Assembly (NCBI GenBank): GCA_964553915.1
Contig: CAZKMM010000053.1
Span: forward strand, 1-16,043
Source: CAZKMM01 sp964553915
Lineage (GTDB): Bacteria; RBG-13-61-14; DRUE01
DNA length: 16,043 nucleotides
Direction of reading: 5' to 3'
Shown here in pieces: positions 6,407 through 14,343 of this stretch. Position numbers and translations under genes: made by a program. Numbering within the stretch: position 1 is the first letter of the stretch; the number at the start of each line of letters is the position of its first letter. The notes under the pieces were generated by a model. That model saw nothing but the letters and a program-made list of their open reading frames with translations, had not been told where the DNA came from and made no database searches.

Positions 6407-8105
6407 GCAGGCAAAAAGCCAGCTAGCAGAACTCCTTGCCCAGAAAATTGAATTATCCGAGGAGCAAATTCTAGAGCTTTTTGAAATTCCTCCCCGCTCA
6501 GAATTTGGTGACCTGGCTTTTCCCTGTTTTGCTCTGGCAAAGCTCACAAGAAAAAATCCTGCGGAAATAGCCCGGGAGCTGGCAGGAGAGCTGGAGCTTT
6601 CTTCCACCTTTTTCACCCGGGTGGAGCCAAAAGGAGCATATCTTAACTTTTTTCTCAACCAGAGGCTTTTTACAGAAGAGCTTTTGAAAAAAATATTTGA
6701 AGAGCAGGAAAGATACGGCTCCAGCCGAAAAGGGGCAGGGAAAAAGATAGTGATAGATTTTTCCTCCCCAAACATTGCCAAGCCGTTTCATATCGGGCAT
6801 CTTCGCTCCACCATTATTGGAGCTTCTCTGTCCAGGATTTTTAAATTTCTTGGCTATCAGGTAATAGGCATTAATCATTTAGGTGATTGGGGCACCCAGT
6901 TTGGAATAGTTCTTTTGGGCTGGGAGGAAGAAGGAGATGAAGCCAGGCTCAAAGAAAAGCCGATTGAGTATTTACTTGAGCTTTATATCAAATACAATCG
7001 TCTGGCAGAGGAAGATGAGAGCTGGAGGGAGCGTGCCCGAAGCTGGTTCAAGAAGCTGGAAGATGGAGACCCCAGGGCAAGAGAATTATGGGAACGGTTC
7101 CGGGATTTAAGCCTGGAGGAATTTAAGCGGGTGTATCAAAGGCTGGGAATAGAATTTGACCATTACTGGGGAGAAAGTTTTTATAACGACAAAATAGAGC
7201 CAATTCTAAAGCAGTTAAAGGATACGGGGCTTTTAGAAAAAGGTGAGGACGGAGCGGAGCTGGTGCGGTTTGAAGATGAAGGCTTGCCCCCGCTCCTGCT
7301 TCGTAAATCCGATGGTGCCACGCTTTATGCCACCCGGGATTTAGCCGGTGCAATTTACCGGTTTGAAAAATTCCAGCCCGAGGAAATGCTTTATGTGGTA
7401 GGCAGACCCCAGGAACTTCATTTTACTCAGCTTTTTCTTTTGCTCAAAAAAATGGGCTATGAATGGGCAGACAGGCTCAAGCATATAAAATTCGGACACA
7501 TTCAGGGCTTAAGCACCAGAAAAGGCGAGGTAATTTTGCTGGAACAGGTGCTGGATGAAGCCAAAGAGCGAGCCAGGGAGAAAATAGAAGAAAATATCAA
7601 AGTCGGAAAATTGAGTCCGGAAGTGGATAAAGACCAGCTGGCAGAACAGATTGGCATCTCTGCCCTGCTCATCAATGATTTCAAGAGCCGTAGGGAAAAA
7701 GACCTGGTCTTTGATTGGGAGCAGGTTTTGAACTTTGAAGGAGAAACCGGACCTTATCTTCAATATACTCATGCCCGAATCTGCGGAATTTTAAGAAAAG
7801 CCGGGAAAAAGCCCATTGCTGAAGTGGATTTTTCCCTTCTTTCTGAGCCGGAGAGCTGGGAGCTGGTCAAAAAGCTGGGAAGGTTTCCCGAGGTAGTGGA
7901 GCGGGCAAGAAAAGAATATGAGCCATTTGTGGTCTGCAATTATTTATTTGAGCTTACCGGGGTTTTTAATCAGTTTTATACCCGCTATCGGGTTCTGGGA
8001 AGCGGGGAATATGAGCCTGCTCGCCTGCTTTTGGTGGATTGCGTTCGGGTAGTTCTGGCTCAGGGATTAAGGCTTCTTGGTGCCCGCCCCCTGGAGCAGA
8101 TGTAA
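6399..8105 (+). CDS. argS: Arginyl-tRNA synthetase
   Basis: Class I aminoacyl-tRNA synthetase that charges tRNA-Arg with arginine in the cytoplasm. At 568 residues it is full length. An N-terminal Arg-specific domain (1-100) is followed by the Rossmann catalytic core with HIGH at 131-134 (SSPNIAKPFHIGH). The second signature is the ArgS form STRKG (372-376) in place of KMSKS, as in many ArgS proteins. The C-terminal DALR anticodon-binding domain is complete and ends in the usual GLRLLGARPLEQM-type tail. The ATG lies inside the preceding gene's end (overlap ATGTTTGA) and lacks a strong Shine-Dalgarno, so translation is probably coupled. The stop codon is one base from the stop of the convergent barrel gene. 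Confidence 0.98.
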   Translation: MFEQAKSQLAELLAQKIELSEEQILELFEIPPRSEFGDLAFPCFALAKLTRKNPAEIARELAGELELSSTFFTRVEPKGAYLNFFLNQRLFTEELLKKIFEEQERYGSSRKGAGKKIVIDFSSPNIAKPFHIGHLRSTIIGASLSRIFKFLGYQVIGINHLGDWGTQFGIVLLGWEEEGDEARLKEKPIEYLLELYIKYNRLAEEDESWRERARSWFKKLEDGDPRARELWERFRDLSLEEFKRVYQRLGIEFDHYWGESFYNDKIEPILKQLKDTGLLEKGEDGAELVRFEDEGLPPLLLRKSDGATLYATRDLAGAIYRFEKFQPEEMLYVVGRPQELHFTQLFLLLKKMGYEWADRLKHIKFGHIQGLSTRKGEVILLEQVLDEAKERAREKIEENIKVGKLSPEVDKDQLAEQIGISALLINDFKSRREKDLVFDWEQVLNFEGETGPYLQYTHARICGILRKAGKKPIAEVDFSLLSEPESWELVKKLGRFPEVVERARKEYEPFVVCNYLFELTGVFNQFYTRYRVLGSGEYEPARLLLVDCVRVVLAQGLRLLGARPLEQM

Positions 8106-8106
8106 T

Positions 8107-8841
8107 TTATTTAGAAGCGCTTTTCGGGAGATTTATCCAGCGAATTCCCACAAAATAAGTTTCCCGCTCCAGATGAGGGAGACCATTTCCAATTCCCACG
8201 ATTCTAAAATCAGCTTTTGCCCAGATGGAAGTGGAGCGGTTAACATTCCATCCTAATTGAATAAAAGGTCCTAAATGGTCATAACCATAATTTTCAAACC
8301 GGGTGAAATTTTCTCCTCCCACCCGGAAAAAAAGCTTATTATTTAAGAAGCCTCGGGCGTAGCTTACTGAATAGATTACTCTCAACTGGCTGATTCGGGA
8401 ATTAAAAAGAAAGGGGTCAGAATAATATCCAGTGAAATTCTCTGAATGATAACTCAAGCCCAGTGCCCAGTTAAGATGGGCAAGAATCTGCTGATAATAA
8501 AGGTTAATGATATTAACCCCCACTTCCCAGTCCGGATATTCCAGATGATTGAGCCGAACCACCACCTGATTGCGAGGGTTAATTTTCAATCTTTCTTCCA
8601 GAAAATACCGGCGAAGCTCCTGGTCAGTAAAATCCACTTCCAGACCCAGGTCCAGATTTACCCAGCGAGGATGAAAACGGAGCTGATTGGCGACCTGAAA
8701 ATAACCATTTTCTAAAATTGCACTGCTTCGGTATAGATAAATAAAATCTGCTCCCTGATACCGGAATTTCCACTCTCCCTGAGCGGAAAAAGAAAAAATA
8801 CCCAAGAAAAAAATAAATACCCCAATCCCCCGGTTCTTCAT
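8107..8841 (-). CDS. Predicted outer-membrane beta-barrel protein, unrecognised
   Basis: Exported protein of 244 residues. The signal peptide is MKNRGIGVFIFFLGIFSFSA, with likely cleavage after A20. The mature part is rich in aromatic residues and shows alternating polar/hydrophobic stretches typical of transmembrane beta-strands, for example around 48-72, 92-101, 121-132, 151-160, 168-177, 191-215 and 227-236. I recognise no family motif. AAAGGAG lies 8 bases upstream of the ATG, in the 14-base gap after the phosphoesterase gene, so it is the last gene of the dnaB-led run. It ends in SASK rather than the terminal aromatic typical of many barrels, although YFVGIRW lies near the end. A barrel of 8-12 strands is an inference; a periplasmic beta-sheet protein is the alternative. 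Confidence 0.82.
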   Translation of the reverse strand: MKNRGIGVFIFFLGIFSFSAQGEWKFRYQGADFIYLYRSSAILENGYFQVANQLRFHPRWVNLDLGLEVDFTDQELRRYFLEERLKINPRNQVVVRLNHLEYPDWEVGVNIINLYYQQILAHLNWALGLSYHSENFTGYYSDPFLFNSRISQLRVIYSVSYARGFLNNKLFFRVGGENFTRFENYGYDHLGPFIQLGWNVNRSTSIWAKADFRIVGIGNGLPHLERETYFVGIRWINLPKSASK

Positions 8842-8855
8842 TCACTTTACTCCTT

Positions 8856-9746
8856 TTAGTAATCTATCTGGTCAAAATACTTCTTCTCAAAGTAAACATT
8901 TTCTCCGTCCACCTGAAAGTAATAAAATTGAGGATGGTCATTGATTGGTTTTTTATAAGTGCTGGCGGTACCTGCCTGAATATGCCAGGTTCCATTCAGA
9001 CGATACTTTTCCGCAGAATGCTTGTGTCCGCAAAGGAAGAAATCAACATCGTATTTATCCAGAAGCGAGGTTAGCAGGTATCGTTCATCTGGGTCGCAGA
9101 TGATGGTCGGGGACTCAAAAGTGCTATCATAAAGGCACATATGGGAGAAGATAAAAATATGCTCTATCCAGTAGCTCTGGCGAGCGGATTTAAGCTCATC
9201 CTCTATCCAGTCCATCTGCTGTCTGCCAATATCGCAGGTGGCGGAGTCAATAAAGATAAAGCGGGAGTTTCCATAATCAAAAGCGGTCACGCTCGGTCCC
9301 ATTTTTTCTTTAAAGGCATCCCAGCCATCACCATAAAGGTCGTGATTTCCCAGCACCGCAAAAAAAACTGGAAGCACAGCTTCCTCTTTCCGAACCAGAA
9401 AATAATTAAATTCTTCCAGCAGTCCATGGTCGGCAAGGTCGCCGGAATGGATAATGAACCGGGCATTAACCCGCTGAGCAAACATTCCCAGTTTGTCCAG
9501 ATAATCCCTGCGGTTGGTTCGCAGATGCATATCCGTGCACCAGAGAAAACTGAAATGCTCCGGGTTTTGCACCACTGGAATTTTTAATGGTTTGCTCTGT
9601 CCGCTCAGGCTCTCTTCAAACCGCTCATCTACTGTGGTTTCCATTGCATTGAGATATTGGTCAATGTCCTCCAATCCATAAGTGGAGCAGGAAAAATAAA
9701 TTGGAGCAAAAAAAACCCATAGTCCGAATAAAAAGAATTTTTTCAT
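8856..9746 (-). CDS. Exported calcineurin-like metallophosphoesterase
   Basis: Binuclear-metal phosphoesterase acting outside the cytoplasm; its substrate is unknown. All signature blocks are present, numbered from the ATG at 9746: D72-x-H74, GDLAD (102-106), GNHD (133-136), SH (H202) and GHKH (240-243). I chose the ATG at 9746 over the in-frame start at 9803 because GGAGGAG lies 5 bases upstream and the protein then starts with a clean signal sequence, MKKFFLFGLWVFFAPIYFSC. C20 could be a lipidation cysteine, but Y-F-S-C is a poor lipobox, so lipoprotein status is uncertain. The length is 296 residues. It lies 37 bases after the TPR gene and 14 before the barrel gene, all on one strand, suggesting a shared envelope role. 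Confidence 0.93.
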   Translation of the reverse strand: MKKFFLFGLWVFFAPIYFSCSTYGLEDIDQYLNAMETTVDERFEESLSGQSKPLKIPVVQNPEHFSFLWCTDMHLRTNRRDYLDKLGMFAQRVNARFIIHSGDLADHGLLEEFNYFLVRKEEAVLPVFFAVLGNHDLYGDGWDAFKEKMGPSVTAFDYGNSRFIFIDSATCDIGRQQMDWIEDELKSARQSYWIEHIFIFSHMCLYDSTFESPTIICDPDERYLLTSLLDKYDVDFFLCGHKHSAEKYRLNGTWHIQAGTASTYKKPINDHPQFYYFQVDGENVYFEKKYFDQIDY

Positions 9747-9783
9747 CTTTTCTCCTCCCCGGGCAAACCCGCTTGGTCCTTTA

Positions 9784-10659
9784 CTATTTCTGGGTTTTTT
9801 CAAATTCTTCCTTGCTCACTACCTGCTGGGCATCCCGGGAATAAGAACAGGCAAGCTCAGGATGTTCCAGAAGAATTCGGGAATGCTCTTTATCCACCCG
9901 GTCCGAAGGCTTCAATTCTGGCAGGCTCGCCACCTTTTTGAGATATTCTTTGCCCTCCTCAATTGCTTTAGGGTCTTTTTTCTTCTGACCATAACAAATC
10001 AGGCTGACGCCCAGCTCTTTGTTATATTCAATTCGCTTTGGCTCCATTGCCATCGCCTTCCTTTGATATTCCACGCTCTTCGCAATGTCTCCCCGGGTGC
10101 CAAACATTACTTTGATTATCCACCAGTCCGGCACCACCCGATAAAACTGCCCCAGAGCATTATAAATATCACCCATTGTATTGGCAGAGCCATCCCTTGC
10201 CCGATAGGTGGGCTTGAGCTCCTCTGCTTTCTTCCAGGTTCTTTCCAGGTCATCAATCTCCGAAAGAGAATTGAGAATCCCTTTGGTCGTGCCTCTTCTT
10301 CCCAAGCCAATCCCCTTCCAGAGCCAGCAATTGCCATCATTGGGAGCCAGCTCAATACATTTATCTGAAAGCTGGATAATCTTTTCATAAAGCTGGATTC
10401 GTTCCTGCTTGGGTGGGCGCTGGTGGCGGGGAAGGCTCTCTATCCGGTCATAGATATTTCGGGCAAGTCGCCAGTAAATCTCTGCCCGCTCCGGACAGAG
10501 CTTTTGAGCCTGAAAAAGAAGCTGGTCGCTGGCATCATAATCTTCATTCAGCCAGAGTTCTTCAGAGCGAGAGATTAATTCTTCACAATTTTGAGCCTGA
10601 GCCCAGATAAAGGAAGGAAACAAAATAAGAAACCAAAGCCCAAAAGCCCATCTCCTCAT
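9784..10659 (-). CDS. Periplasmic TPR protein (RMDN/TatT-like repeats)
   Basis: Exported helical-repeat protein of 291 residues, probably a protein-interaction scaffold. The signal peptide is MRRWAFGLWFLILFPSFIWA, with cleavage around A20-A22. TPR-like helix pairs are visible at about 28-75, 86-122 (ending CWLWKGIGLGRRG), 136-175 and 190-222. The pattern of a degenerate first repeat, W-x-GIGLGRRG, then a YRVVPD-x-WW insert reminds me of bacterial proteins with RMDN/TatT-like repeats; this is a recollection, not a search. Cysteines C25, C55, C101, C111, C222 and C271 are more than usual for an exported protein, so disulfides are possible. A strong AAAGGAGG lies about 7 bases before the ATG. 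It follows dnaB by 23 bases. Confidence 0.88.
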   Translation of the reverse strand: MRRWAFGLWFLILFPSFIWAQAQNCEELISRSEELWLNEDYDASDQLLFQAQKLCPERAEIYWRLARNIYDRIESLPRHQRPPKQERIQLYEKIIQLSDKCIELAPNDGNCWLWKGIGLGRRGTTKGILNSLSEIDDLERTWKKAEELKPTYRARDGSANTMGDIYNALGQFYRVVPDWWIIKVMFGTRGDIAKSVEYQRKAMAMEPKRIEYNKELGVSLICYGQKKKDPKAIEEGKEYLKKVASLPELKPSDRVDKEHSRILLEHPELACSYSRDAQQVVSKEEFEKTQK

Positions 10660-10682
10660 CAGATTCCTCCTTTAATTTCTTT

Positions 10683-12092
10683 TTATGAAAGCTCTGGGAT
10701 TTGCTCCTTATCGTAGCGCATTTCCCGACTTTTAAAACAAGCCTGTTCCTTGGAAAAGTTAAGATAAATTATTCCAGTAGGACCATTTCTTTGTTTCCCA
10801 ACAATCAGCTCGCAAAAACTATCATCAGTAATATCCCGGTCTGGCTCTCCCTCTTCATAAGCATTATAATCCGCACCGGTGCGATAGAGCCCGGGACGAT
10901 GGACAAAAAGAATCACATCCGCATCCTGCTCTATAGCTCCACTCTCCCGAAGGTCGCTCAGGCGAGGACGCTTATCTTCCCGATGCTCTACCTGACGGTT
11001 GAGCTGGCTTAAAGCAATCACCGGAACCTTGAGCTCCTTTGCCATTGCCTTGAGCGACCTGGAGATTTCACTTACTTCCTGCTCCCGGCTCTCTCTCCTC
11101 CGCTTTCCTGCTAAAGCCGGACGAATTAATTGCAAATAGTCAATAATGACCAGGTCCAAACCTCCACTTTCTGCCATAATCCTCCTTGCCCGGCTTTTTA
11201 TCTCCAGCACCGAAAGGTCAGAAGTGTCATCAACGAACAATTTTGCTTTGCTTAGCTTACCTGAGGCTTCAATTAATTTCTTCCAGTCTTCCCGGGGGAT
11301 AATTCCCCGGCGAAGATTGTTCTGGCTGATCTCTGCTTCGGAAGCAAGAAGCCGAATTACTAACTGCTGTTTACTCATCTCCAGACTGAAAAACGCCACG
11401 GTCTTGCCATATTCTACCGAAGCGTTCCGGGCAATATTTAATGCCAGGGCACTTTTCCCCATTGAGGGACGACCGGCGATAATGGTCAATTCCTGAGGCT
11501 GGAAGCCATTGGTAAGCTCATCCAGGTCCTGAAATCCGCTCGGCACCCCGGTGATCATCTGCTTGCGCTGAGCAATTTCTTCAATCATTTTGATCCCGCT
11601 TTTGAGCAGTTCCAGCACCGGGGTGTATCTCCGCTCTGCCCTTTCAGTGGCAATTTCTAAAATCCGATGCTCGGAAGAATCCAGAAAGCTTTCTAAATCC
11701 TCTGGCTCACTGTAAGCTTCTTCTACAATGGCGCTTGCTTCTTGAATCATCCGGCGGAGAATCGCTTTTTCCCGAATCTTTTTTGCCCACTGTTCCACTC
11801 CCACTGAACTGGTAATTCCATCCGCTAAACTTGCCACAAATCCGGGTCCTCCTACCTTGTCCAGCTCTCCTCTGCTCTTGAGAAAATCCACCAGATTAAC
11901 CAGCATCTTATCCAGGGGAATACCTTTTGCCTCCAGTTCAAGTATCGCTTCATAAATAACCCGATGAGCATCCAAATAAAAATCCTCTGGACGAAGTATC
12001 TCCAGCACCTGTGCCAGAGCGTTCGGGTCTAAAAGAAGGGCACCTAAAACTGCCCGCTCCGCTTCCAGATTATGAGGAAGGGTCTTTTCCAT
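10683..12092 (-). CDS. dnaB: Replicative DNA helicase DnaB
   Basis: Hexameric 5'-3' helicase that unwinds DNA ahead of the replication fork. The length is 469 residues, typical of the family, with no intein. The N-terminal domain (about 5-105) starts with the usual PHNLEAERAVLGALLLDP. The RecA-like domain starts near 180 (TGVPSGFQDLDELTNGFQP) and has Walker A AGRPSMGKS (206-214), SLEMS (236-240) and Walker B VIIDYLQLI (315-323, D318). The conserved DLRESGAIEQDADVILF follows at 380-396. The Shine-Dalgarno is weak (AGG about 10 bases upstream). A promoter is visible upstream. It is the first gene of a run whose other members encode exported proteins, unlike the common rplI-dnaB arrangement. Confidence 0.98.
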   Translation of the reverse strand: MEKTLPHNLEAERAVLGALLLDPNALAQVLEILRPEDFYLDAHRVIYEAILELEAKGIPLDKMLVNLVDFLKSRGELDKVGGPGFVASLADGITSSVGVEQWAKKIREKAILRRMIQEASAIVEEAYSEPEDLESFLDSSEHRILEIATERAERRYTPVLELLKSGIKMIEEIAQRKQMITGVPSGFQDLDELTNGFQPQELTIIAGRPSMGKSALALNIARNASVEYGKTVAFFSLEMSKQQLVIRLLASEAEISQNNLRRGIIPREDWKKLIEASGKLSKAKLFVDDTSDLSVLEIKSRARRIMAESGGLDLVIIDYLQLIRPALAGKRRRESREQEVSEISRSLKAMAKELKVPVIALSQLNRQVEHREDKRPRLSDLRESGAIEQDADVILFVHRPGLYRTGADYNAYEEGEPDRDITDDSFCELIVGKQRNGPTGIIYLNFSKEQACFKSREMRYDKEQIPELS

Positions 12093-12109
12093 TGCTTGAA
12101 CCTATATAA

Positions 12110-12139
12110 AATTTACCGCTTTTGGGAAATGATTGTCAA
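12110..12139 (-). promoter_or_regulatory. Promoter for the dnaB operon
   Basis: On the minus strand, a perfect -35 box TTGACA (12134-12139) is 18 bases from TAAATT (12110-12115) as the -10 box. The start would be near 12103, giving a very short leader of about 10 nt before the ATG at 12092, which fits its weak Shine-Dalgarno. A TATATA sits at 12103-12108 but is too far from the -35 box to be the partner -10. Confidence 0.5.
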
Positions 12140-12186
12140 ACATCTTTGAGTATCCTTCCAGCTCGGGAAAGAGGCTTTTTTCTTAA

Positions 12187-12215
12187 TTGCAATTTTATCT
12201 TTTGAGGATTAAAAT
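12187..12215 (+). promoter_or_regulatory. Promoter for the esterase / Asp-box protein pair
   Basis: TTGCAA (12187-12192), a 17-base spacer, then TAAAAT (12210-12215): four of six and five of six matches to consensus with ideal spacing. The transcript would start near 12222, leaving about 24 nt that include the GGAGG Shine-Dalgarno at 12235-12239. It is divergent from the dnaB promoter; the -35 boxes are about 50 bp apart. Confidence 0.55.
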
Positions 12216-12245
12216 TCAAAACAAACTATTTTAGGGAGGAAGGAG

Positions 12246-13184
12246 ATGTTAAGAAAAACCCGATTCATTTTGCTGATAATTTTGCTTTTCCTGGGGCTGG
12301 GAAGTAGCGGAACTGAATGGAATCCCAAGCAGAGTCCTCGCCCCAGATGGCGCACTCACGGGCTGGTGGACAAAAAAGGAGTCCGGCAGATTCTGGATTT
12401 ATCCTATTATGACGGTCCGGATGCTGACCCCATCAAACATAAATTAGACCTATATCTTCCGGAAAATAAAACTAACTTCCCGGTAATGATTTTCATTCAC
12501 GGGGGCGGATGGTCTGCAGGAGATAAAAGAATGACCTCAGATGTTTATGGAGATTTGGGCAGAAGATTTGCCAAGAAAGGGGTCGGAGTGGTCTGCATTA
12601 ACTACCGGCTGGCTCCTCAGTTCAAATTCCCCACCCAGATTCAGGATGTTGCCCGTGCCTTTGCCTGGGTTTATAAAAATATTGAAAACTATGATGGAGA
12701 TAAAAACCGGATTTTTGTCTGCGGGCATTCAGCAGGCGGACATCTCACTGCTCTGCTTGCCACTGACAAGCGATGGCTTAAGGAGCAGGGATTGAGCCTG
12801 GAAAATATTGCCGGCGCCATTCCTATCAGTGGAGTGTTTGATTTCACTATTATGGATAAGATTGAAGTCAGCAATGCGGGAAGGAATAAGCTTACTCATC
12901 TTTTTGGTGAGAACTACACCTCAGACCAGCTAAAATCCGCCTCACCAATTTATCATATTGAAACCGGCAAGCTTCTTCCGCCTTTTCTGGTTCTTTACGG
13001 CGGGCTGGATTTTCCCACCCTGCCAGCTCAGGCAAGGGAATTTGCTCAAAAACTCAAAACCACCGGGCACGAGGTTTATTTAAAAAGGTATGATTTGAGA
13101 AATCACTATACAATGATTATAGATATTCCTCATCCGGGCGACCGGGCACAGATGGATATTTTAGAATTTATCCGAAAGCATTGA
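12246..13184 (+). CDS. Exported alpha/beta-hydrolase esterase (BD-FAE/HSL-like)
   Basis: Serine esterase/carboxylesterase, probably outside the cytoplasm. The N-terminus has an uncleaved or cleaved signal segment (MLRKTRFILLIILLFLGLGS). The oxyanion motif HGGGW is at 85-89, the nucleophile elbow GHSAGG (160-165) gives S162, and the likely triad partners are D255 (YGGLD) and H287 (RNHYTM). The length is 312 residues, as expected for this esterase group, which includes acetyl-xylan and feruloyl esterases as well as lipase-like enzymes; the substrate cannot be read. A strong Shine-Dalgarno (GGAGGAAGGAG) directly precedes the ATG. An Asp-box protein gene follows 4 bases after the stop, so the pair is probably co-transcribed and may act on the same extracellular glycan or ester. 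Confidence 0.93.
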   Translation: MLRKTRFILLIILLFLGLGSSGTEWNPKQSPRPRWRTHGLVDKKGVRQILDLSYYDGPDADPIKHKLDLYLPENKTNFPVMIFIHGGGWSAGDKRMTSDVYGDLGRRFAKKGVGVVCINYRLAPQFKFPTQIQDVARAFAWVYKNIENYDGDKNRIFVCGHSAGGHLTALLATDKRWLKEQGLSLENIAGAIPISGVFDFTIMDKIEVSNAGRNKLTHLFGENYTSDQLKSASPIYHIETGKLLPPFLVLYGGLDFPTLPAQAREFAQKLKTTGHEVYLKRYDLRNHYTMIIDIPHPGDRAQMDILEFIRKH

Positions 13185-13188
13185 GAAG

Positions 13189-14343
13189 ATGAGCTGTGTC
13201 TTTAAAAAATTATTGCTGGTTTTTATTTTTACTCCTTTGCTCGTCCGTGCCTGGATTCTTTCTGAGCCAGAGCAGGTAATCCCTGCAGATAATCTGCCTT
13301 CTGAAGTGGTCTGCCAGAAAGCCAATAATAATCTGGATTTGGCTTTTTACCAGAACCGGCTTTTTCTGGCTTTTCGCACCGCTCCTTTTCATTTTGCCTC
13401 TCCTAAAACTCATCTTTATATTATTTCCAGCCCGGATTGGGGCAAAACCTGGGAGTTTGAAGCAGAGGTATTTTTAGGAACTGATATGCGGGAGCCAAGG
13501 TTCCTGGTGTTGAATAATAAGTTATTTTTCTACTTCTTTGAAGCAGGCAAAAATCCGCTCGCCTTTACTCCAAAACATATTTATGCAATGGAAAGAATCA
13601 AGCAGGGAAAATGGACTGAGCCGGTTAAGGTTTTTAAACCGGGCTGTGTGCTCTGGAGGGCAAAAACCAGAAACGGAACTGCCTATGCTACTATTTACTG
13701 CGGAGGAGCCGGGGAATATACCGGGGAAAATGCCCAGATTGAAATCTATTTCCTCACCACTGAGGACGGCTATCATTTTCAGCCAGTTGACCCTGCTCAT
13801 CCGGTAGTTGCCCGGGGCGGGTCAGAAACTGCTTTTGAATTTGACCGGGAAGGCAACCTTTACGCGGTAATCCGCAATGAAGGAGGAGATGGTAAAACCT
13901 GGGGTGGGAAAATCTGCCGGGCAGATAAATCCCGACTGGCTCTCTGGGAATGCAAGCCCACTCCTTATAAGTATGATTCTCCCCTGCTCTTCCGCCATCA
14001 AGACCAGATTTACCTTATTGCCCGAAGAAATCTGGATGGAGAATTTGACAAAGGGAAAAGATGGCTCGCAAACCCCATAGAAACCCTCTACTACCTTGCC
14101 CGCTACTGGTGGACGAAAAAACGCACTGCCCTTTACCAGCTGGATACCAAAAAGCTGGAAGTCAACTGGCTTTTTGACCTGCCCGGCAAAGGTGATACCG
14201 CTTTTCCGGCTCTGGTGCCTTTAAATGAAAAGCAATATCTAATTTATAATTATACCTCTCCCCTTTCCAGCAAAGACCCCTGCTGGATGAAAGGACAGCT
14301 CAAACCAACCATTATTTATTCTATTATCTTGAGCGAAAATTAG
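13189..14343 (+). CDS. Exported Asp-box (sialidase-like) beta-propeller protein
   Basis: Exported protein of 384 residues. The signal peptide is MSCVFKKLLLVFIFTPLLVRA. One clean Asp-box is visible at residues 81-88, SPDWGKTW, fitting S-x-D-x-G-x-T-W. Several blade-like strands of the pattern N-x-L-x-h-h-h-R recur near 56-63, 104-116, 222-229, 265-279 and 339-354. Family knowledge: such propellers include sialidases and other glycoside hydrolases as well as non-enzymatic binding proteins. I cannot identify the sialidase arginine triad with confidence, so enzymatic activity is open. It starts 4 bases after the esterase gene. Its TAG stop overlaps the stop of the convergent URO-D gene by 3 bases (14340-14343 region). 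Confidence 0.85.
   Translation: MSCVFKKLLLVFIFTPLLVRAWILSEPEQVIPADNLPSEVVCQKANNNLDLAFYQNRLFLAFRTAPFHFASPKTHLYIISSPDWGKTWEFEAEVFLGTDMREPRFLVLNNKLFFYFFEAGKNPLAFTPKHIYAMERIKQGKWTEPVKVFKPGCVLWRAKTRNGTAYATIYCGGAGEYTGENAQIEIYFLTTEDGYHFQPVDPAHPVVARGGSETAFEFDREGNLYAVIRNEGGDGKTWGGKICRADKSRLALWECKPTPYKYDSPLLFRHQDQIYLIARRNLDGEFDKGKRWLANPIETLYYLARYWWTKKRTALYQLDTKKLEVNWLFDLPGKGDTAFPALVPLNEKQYLIYNYTSPLSSKDPCWMKGQLKPTIIYSIILSEN

Noticed and set aside
9141..9587. 148-codon plus-strand frame inside the phosphoesterase gene
   Set aside because: It lies opposite conserved metal-binding motifs of the real gene; a shadow frame.
9747..9803. Longer start (base 9803) for the metallophosphoesterase
   Set aside because: It would add a polar leader before the signal peptide and overlap the TPR gene; GGAGGAG precedes the ATG at 9746.
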